This document shows positions 58,112 through 64,000 of a DNA stretch of 64,000 nucleotides, in pieces. Each line of letters begins with the position of its first letter. Position 1 is the stretch's first letter. The position numbers and the translations under genes are program-made. This DNA comes from Chimonanthus salicifolius. Taxonomy: Eukaryota; Streptophyta; Magnoliopsida; Laurales; Calycanthaceae. Under the pieces are notes generated by a model. The model had not been told where the DNA came from. It saw only the letters and a list, made by a program, of their open reading frames with translations, and ran no database searches. The stretch spans positions 14,198,302 through 14,262,301 of the forward strand of contig CM023539.1 in the NCBI GenBank assembly GCA_013350335.1. Reading direction: 5' to 3'.

Positions 58112-60429
58112 TCCTGTGATTTTAATTTTAACTCGCAAGCGCACGAACCAATTACAGTATAGTGAATGAGTGCGAGGTCGTACCCAAGGGAAAACACAAA
58201 ATATATATATGAAATAAAAATGGTACCATTAAAATAATGTGATCTAAGAAAATGATTTTCTAAAACGTGGAGTTATAATCTTAATTTAACAAAATTCTAG
58301 ATTTAGATAACCAATATTTAATTAATTATCTAACTTTGGTAGTTAACAAAATATAAGATCTGCTTTTATCATTGATTTATAAATTTTGATTAAAATGGTG
58401 GAGTGGATTTAAATGGCCTCAATCTAATTTAAAATGCAAATTTAAGAAACAAATAAAATATTTCTAACCTAGTTAAATCATTTCAAGATTTTTTTATGAA
58501 TAGATAAAAGAATGAAGTAAAAATAATAGTAATAAATTATTTACATAGTTTACAATGGAATCGAGACAAGTATCGAAGGTGGCATGCTATCCCATTTAAA
58601 AATAAAATCATGGCCTAGACTATGAAATATTCTAGAATTATAAAATATAATTCAAGTTCATCATTTATTAAAATTCTAATTAGAAAATTTACGTCGTCCA
58701 TTAAATCAAAATTTTTCAATTCAAGCCTTTCGCTTGAGCGGGATTTACACTTGCATTTTCCAAATCTAAAATAAGTTGATCTTGAAAAGAACCTTAGACT
58801 GAAAAAAAAAAAAAAAAAGGTCAAGTCCCACCGATTCTAACAAGGGTTCTACTTTTCCTTGAAAAACTCTAAAAATAAATTGTTTCATAACATTCATAAA
58901 AAGAAATAAAATAAAATTAAAAACCATCACCATATAATATTTAATAATTGAGAACACCATAAATGTAAAGAATCTACCATGAATTTCATTTAAAAATTGG
59001 AATATAAGAAAATACAATCCTTTGGAACTCATTATATAAAATAAAATAAATAACTTACAAGAAATTAAATATTTTTCTCTGTCCTTAGCCGTCCAACTGC
59101 AGTCCCTTCAATGCCTTGCCTGGTTCCCGTTCAATGGACCCAAAGCCATCAATTTATAGGACAATAGGTGAGAAAATAAAGCAAGTGACAACCCATCTAA
59201 ACCGTGTGGACCCTCCTTTATCTCTTTTTTTTCTCTTCTGTTGTAATCGGCTAACTCTTCTTATCTCTTTTTTTTCTCTGCACTTCCTTTTTTCCGTATC
59301 TTTCTTCCTTCTTTTCTTCTACACGGCAGCGTTGGTTGGACAATATTACACGGCAGGTTCTTCTTCATCCTCTTTGCTTTCTTCCTTATCCTATTCGGTT
59401 ATATCTCACAGCGAAACCCTCTTTCTTCTTATCCCCTTTTCTCAGCTAGCAAATTGTTTCCTGCTTTGTCGCCGAGATGGATTTAGGCGAAAATCTTGTA
59501 GCATCTTCAGCAGGTCTGTTTGGCTAAGATCAATCCCATCTTATCTCTACTGAATCATAAGGATATGGCTGAATTTCTCTTCTTTCTATCTTTTTTTATC
59601 TTTTTACTCGGTTCAAGATCTTCTCTGTTGCTGAGTTTCAAAAACCATGGGAACTAGGTTGTAAGCTGGGTTGCTCGGCCTTCCTGTCTCTGTCTTTATG
59701 CTTGAGTGCACTCTTCTCTCTAAAACTGAGAGATAAAACCCAGGGATGATGCCTGCCCCTCTCCTGCTGTTCTCAAAAACCCGAGATCAGCACTGTACTG
59801 CTGTATGAGACAGGTGTTGTAGCTTGGTGTCCACCTTCTCTTGGCAATCAGCCAGCCCTTTCTCTTCTCTGTAGCTTCGAAACTGATATTCTTGTTGGGT
59901 TCTTTCAATTTCGCTGCAGCTGCTGCTGATGTTGTTGCTGTTGAGGATTAACTATTGCTTGAGCTTCTAAGGTTCGTTCGGCATCTCCAATCCACAAGCA
60001 GTTCTCATTTGTGTACCCAAACCCAAGTGCTCCATTGAATGAAGAAGAGATGGGTGTGTTCTCCAAGGAAGAAGTACTTGTCAAATCCATTGAAACATGT
60101 AAGCTCTGTTCTTTGGTATTCCATGACAAAGAAGTGGTGGTGTTAGAAGTGTTTATATCTTCATATTGGAAGCTAGTTGGGACTGAAACAAGGTCATCCA
60201 ATGTGGGAGGAGGAAGTAACGTAATGAAGGGGAGGCTCATTTGTACAGAGGATTCTCTCATTGTTTGTCCCACTTTCATGTGGGATTTCCATTTTTTATT
60301 CACATTTCTTGTATTTTCCAAAATATTCTGCAAAATTGAAAAACATATTAAGCATATCTAATATTTACAAAATAAGGACTGATTAATCTAATATTAAAGG
60401 GTAAAAAGATAATTTCTCAGTGTTCATCA
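58112..60429 (-). repeat. 5' LTR of the Athila element
   Basis: This 2,318-bp LTR has its plus-strand start mutated from TGTTGTGA to TCCTGTGA; it ends GTGTTCATCA. It matches the left LTR throughout. Confidence 0.83.
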
Positions 60430-61297
60430 ATGGGCCTAGATCTTCTGGCTATGATAGGTGATGTGTAATCTAATTGGATGAATGGGTGGATGATGCATGG
60501 GTGATATTAATACTAAGGTTTATCTATATGATGGATGATTTGGATGTCCTAAATCTAAACGTGATGCATGAACAGATTGGATTAAGTAATTGGATCTAGG
60601 GTTTACCTAAATTGATGAAGGCAAATGACTGATATAAATAAGATGTATGAAATGAACGGTTTGGATTGGTTGATGGGGTCAATGATGGTATGGATGGGAG
60701 ATTGGAAATTGGATGGTTAAGATTAGATGGGAGGATGGGTCATGGACTTTTGGGTTTTGGACTTGGAGCATTGGATCTCGAATTGGACTTGGACTTCTTG
60801 GACTGGAGTCTTTGGCTTTTGGGCTTCAATTCACTTTGTCCTGACCCATATTGGCAAATGCACATGGAGTGCTTGGGCAGGCCCAGTGTCTGGCATTTGG
60901 AGCAAAGTTGGCCCAATTGCATTGGATCTCTGGCCCATGGATCTTGATTTCAACTCTTGGCCTCTTTGATTTCAAACTTGATTTTAAAATTAAATAAATA
61001 ATCAAACCACTCACAAATCTAAGTATTGAATTATTCTAGACTCTTATAAATGGATCTAGATTATCCAATTTACATTTAAAACCCTAAAGTGACATGAATT
61101 AATTATGAAATTCTAAAATTTCCATTTTAAACTCTCTTCCAGCCATTATTCACTGTTTTATGCTTGTTTCCTGTTTTTCCATCTTTTTATTTGTAAAACT
61201 AGAAAAACCATTAAACGTATCTTTTATATACAAAATCAAGGCTGACTCAATCATAATTAAAGGGTAAAAATGTAAGAATTTAAGACACAACAAATGG

Positions 61298-63169
61298 CAT
61301 AAGAGAGGGTAAAACAATAACACATGTTTACCTCTTTAGCATTCAATCAATCATTTAGTGTGTTCTATTTCAGGATTACACATAGGAAAACCGAATTCAC
61401 GTTTGGGCATAACAAACATTGCTTGTGTTTGCATTACTGGTTTCAAGACCGACTAGGTATTTCATACGCCCGGCATGAAAATGTACATTCAAGCACAAAA
61501 ATACAATACCACCTTCATATGTGGATCTAAGTTGGAGACTGACGTCCACGCGTACTCATCCAATTCATTTAACCTATTGACCTCTAGACATATAACTGGA
61601 TACCATTCTGTATTTATAGACAGCTAGGCCTCGGCTCCCAGACACTATCATATGCTGATGTTCTATCAATAGAATATTAACAATCACGTCCCTCACGTGT
61701 ATGCAGTGTCAGGTATCACATTTTCGTCCTATTCATGTCTTTCCATCATTCATGTCCATGGGTCCCACTATTATCGTAGAGTTAATGGTTTTCCAATTTT
61801 AGGGTTTAAATGCAATATGCCATGCATTTCAAAAGAAAAATGCGGTTCATTCTCCTCACCGTAATCTGGCGAGTTTTGAAAGTAGACTGGAAATAAAGAT
61901 TGCGTAATAAGTAAAATGCTTGAACATAAAGCGTGTAGAAAACACACACACAAAAGAAAACCACGGAAAGCAAGGCGTGTAGAAATATACACGTAAATAA
62001 AACGCGGCAATCATAAACAAACAGAAAGGAAAATAACACCGAATAGAGGGTATTTTAAAGTAGAAACTAAATAAAATACTTAGTGTATCGTCTTAGATTT
62101 CCTTAGGCACCGCGACTGGTAGATGTAAGACTTCAGCCCAAAGGGTACAGAAAGCAATAAAGAAGTTGTAAAAAGGAAGCCCCAAAGGTCGACAAGTGTT
62201 TGGTGCAAGTCTCAGGTTTAGACAGAGCCTCCAGTAAACCAAGTGGAGCATAAAAAACTCGTAGAAATGGGCAATAGTTTCTATTTGTAGCCTCATACCA
62301 GTTTCGAACCAAAGGTCCATCACTAAGATGGCATACAAACAAGAAAGTTTGCAGGTGGAGATGTTCTGCAAGCATTAGGTGTTAGGCCTCAGATATTCAG
62401 AGTGTCGTATGTTTCCTTAGTGAGAGAGAATTTGGCCAAGTGGTAAACATAAAGAAAGTAGTAAACACACAATTTACACAAAATAAACTATGTTAAGAGG
62501 TAAAACAACAATCATTGACTTAAAAATTCCATTTTAAGCAATTTTGAAAACAATTATGGAAATGACATTTACGTCCCTAAATAGTGCTCGAACCCTCGAG
62601 CTTACCCTTCGAGCCCTCGAGATGGAGAACTTAAAACTAACTGAAAAACAAACTATTCTCTGACTCGAGTCCTTAAGACATGCTCGAGCCATTGAGGCTT
62701 CAAGTACTCGAGTGTTTCCTGGAGCCCTCGAGCAAGAGAACTTAAAACAGTCTGAAAAACAGATTGTTCTCTATCTCAAACCCTTATGATCTTTCGATTC
62801 CTCGAGCCCTCGAGTGTATCCTTGAGCCCTCGAGTGCACAATAGATTTTGCAGTTTTTCAAACGAGCAATGGGTGATCAAAACTTATTTGAGACCTTGAC
62901 CTTTGTTTTGGTCTAATGAGCGAATTTTTTACTGTTAATCGTATTTTGTGACCGGTTAACAATTTAGAGCTCTGAGTGAGCATTCTAAAAAACTCAAGTT
63001 TGACTAGATCTGAGCTCTTTAGCTCAGTGATCTAACTCGTTGAAGTCTAGAGGGTAATTAATCATTCACAATGTTTTTTGTTTTATATAGAAAAATGATG
63101 AATTTGAAAATTATCCGAGTGTGTAAAATGACTGTTCTAAGATTATCAGACCTTGAAATTCACACACAT
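61298..63169. other. Unassigned sequence right of the outer element
   Basis: No gene or element end is recognised. Short minus-strand frames near 61771-62039 and 62093-62375 have no motif. 62580-62860 is a cluster of CTCGAG palindromes. The rest is AT-rich and looks intergenic or is an old unclassified repeat. Confidence 0.4.
62580..62860. repeat. Cluster of CTCGAGCCCTCGAG-type palindromes
   Basis: About ten copies of 'cctcgag' or 'gagccctcgag' sit within 280 bp, including paired 'ggagccctcgagcaagagaactta' and 'gccctcgagatggagaactta' blocks. The repeated 'gagaacttaaaac...ctgaaaaaca' context shows an internal duplication of about 115 bp. Confidence 0.65.
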
Positions 63170-64000
63170 TGTAACGATACAAATTCCCAAAGCAGATCTA
63201 ATACTATTCCGAGTACTTTTTTTTTAATGGGAGACGCCGCTCCCGCAACCCATACTAATCATGGTAATCCACCAAATAGGCCATAAACCAAAAACATGAC
63301 CACAACATTAAACATGATTTATAATTATAACACCATCAATTTATTACATTTATCTAACTCAATGAAACGTACACATATCTCAAATATATTAACAAGCTCT
63401 CAACTACAAAATGGAACTATAACAGAAAATAAAGTTGTAGCTCCACATTCAACGTCTGAGTGATGGTCCCATCGACACCTTCTCTAAATGTACCGGTAAG
63501 GAAATGGGTGAGCTCAACATGCCCAGTGAGGGTAACATATGCATCATATGTAACCAAGCATACATTGCATATAATCATATGAGCACATAAATGTCTATGA
63601 TGTCTACATGCATGACCATGCAAGCGTGTACCCTACCCCTATCACACGGGCCCACATCTATCGGGCCTCCAGCACATCCTCTAACCAACTCAATGAAACT
63701 ATAGGGAAACTCACTCATATGCCCATCTGTTGCGGTCCACCCACCTACAAGTACACTGACCTATCCCCAACCGGATCAGGGTCCCTGGTCCTCAACTAGA
63801 CCTATGACTCTCCCAAGACAACCGGCACAACTACCACAACCAACCGATGAGTCGGGCGCACTAGAGCCCCTAACAGACTATCACAGAGGAGTAACCACCG
63901 CACCAATCCTCAATGGATTGCCAACCAGACCCATCTACAGTCTCCTCAACCAAGCACCAGACTCCCGGTAGTCATACACACAGCATCAGGCCCCATCTAC
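63170..64000. mobile_element. Family-2 LTR, partial, continues past the window
   Basis: It starts TGTAACGATAC at 63170. Its reverse complement follows solo LTR D from 18406 back to 18230 and then 14290 back to about 13700. Shared words are 'gggagac.ccgctcc', 'caagctctcaactacaaaatgga' and 'catgaccatgca.gcgt'. About 40 bp near the start are deleted relative to D. Since D is interrupted by copy C exactly between those two segments, this copy shows an unoccupied site. Confidence 0.75.

Larger units (their letters stand above)
46733..60429 (-). mobile_element. Athila-type Ty3/gypsy retrotransposon, autonomous type, degraded
   Basis: The element is 13.7 kb with a perfect TSD ATGGG (46728-46732 and 60430-60434), inserted in the right LTR of the outer element. 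The order on the minus strand is: 5' LTR, tRNA-Asp PBS, 1.3-kb leader, gag, protease, RT, RNase H, integrase, a 3' ORF, a long 3' non-coding region, PPT, 3' LTR. Clade placement rests on the PBS, gag motifs and the long 3' region. Frameshifts occur throughout gag-pol. It is the likely type of autonomous partner for the outer non-autonomous element, since their LTR starts, PBS and PPT agree. Confidence 0.82.
19605..61292 (-). mobile_element. Non-autonomous Athila-type LTR retrotransposon with nested insertions
   Basis: LTR ends are TGTTGATG (19605) and CAACA (61292). The flanks AATGA (19600-19604) and AATGG (61293-61297) are a 5-bp TSD with one mismatch. Sense is minus: a PPT lies right of the left LTR (22010-22023) and a tRNA-Asp PBS lies left of the right LTR (33836-33853). 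Without insertions the internal region is about 4 kb: a leader, an 88-codon ORF where gag would start, and a 3' region resembling that of the autonomous element at 46733-60429. No protease, RT or integrase remains, so it would have needed proteins in trans. Confidence 0.75.
33860..61292 (-). repeat. 5' LTR of the outer element, in three pieces
   Basis: The pieces 33860-34893, 46180-46732 and 60435-61292 join to 2,445 bp and run colinear with 19605-22009. The first gap is the chromovirus (target TAAGT) and the second is the Athila element (target ATGGG). The uninterrupted left LTR reads through both junctions, near 20628 and 21170. This is direct evidence for both insertions. Confidence 0.85.

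Noticed and set aside
61771..62375. Overlapping minus-strand frames as a host gene fragment
   Set aside because: Two frames overlap with similar lengths, no known motif, no splice or promoter support. Left unassigned.

Overview
The window is plant nuclear DNA, almost certainly from an angiosperm with a repeat-rich genome. I find no host gene, tRNA or rRNA. Nearly all of it can be assigned to transposable elements inserted into one another. The plant assignment rests on Stowaway-, hAT- and Harbinger-like MITEs, a chromovirus with a chromodomain-type integrase tail, and two Athila-type Ty3/gypsy elements with tRNA-Asp primer sites. The species cannot be named from the sequence.

Layout. (1) 1-10555: an unclassified repeat (R1, 1-1772) abuts a 5'-truncated Athila-type LTR fragment. 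That fragment is split by a hAT-like MITE (TIRs at 1816 and 9787). The MITE is split by a solo LTR (2090-9702, TSD AGTCG), which is itself split by a second solo LTR of the same family (3223-6843, TSD ATCCC). (2) 10556-19604: a second copy of the unclassified repeat (R2) is split by a different solo LTR (10868-18406, TSD TTTCT), which holds a third member of the first LTR family (14473-18066). (3) 19605-61292: one non-autonomous Athila-type element, minus sense, about 41.7 kb including insertions. Its left LTR is intact. Its internal region carries a 1.7-kb Harbinger-like element, a Stowaway MITE, one 88-codon ORF and a solo LTR (26392-32453) holding a fourth member of the first LTR family (27417-30673). 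Its right LTR is cut into three pieces by two coding retrotransposons: a Tekay/Del-like chromovirus (34894-46174, TSD TAAGT) and an autonomous-type Athila element (46733-60429, TSD ATGGG). (4) 61293-64000: unassigned sequence, then a partial solo-type LTR running off the window.

Both coding elements read on the minus strand and both are dead. Stops and frameshifts interrupt gag and pol in each. Two small ORFs outside gag-pol are nevertheless uninterrupted. One is a 162-aa protein with an acidic N-terminus and three intact CCHC zinc knuckles, upstream of gag in the chromovirus. The other is a basic, cysteine-rich 122-aa frame downstream of pol in the Athila element, whose layout recalls carlavirus-type nucleic-acid-binding proteins. 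These two, together with arrays of GGTTCGGCCAT hairpins in all four copies of the first LTR family, are the most unusual content of the window.

Element boundaries come from matched LTR ends, TSDs, PBS and PPT read by eye. Clade names come from protein motifs and primer sites. Ages, activity and function are inference.
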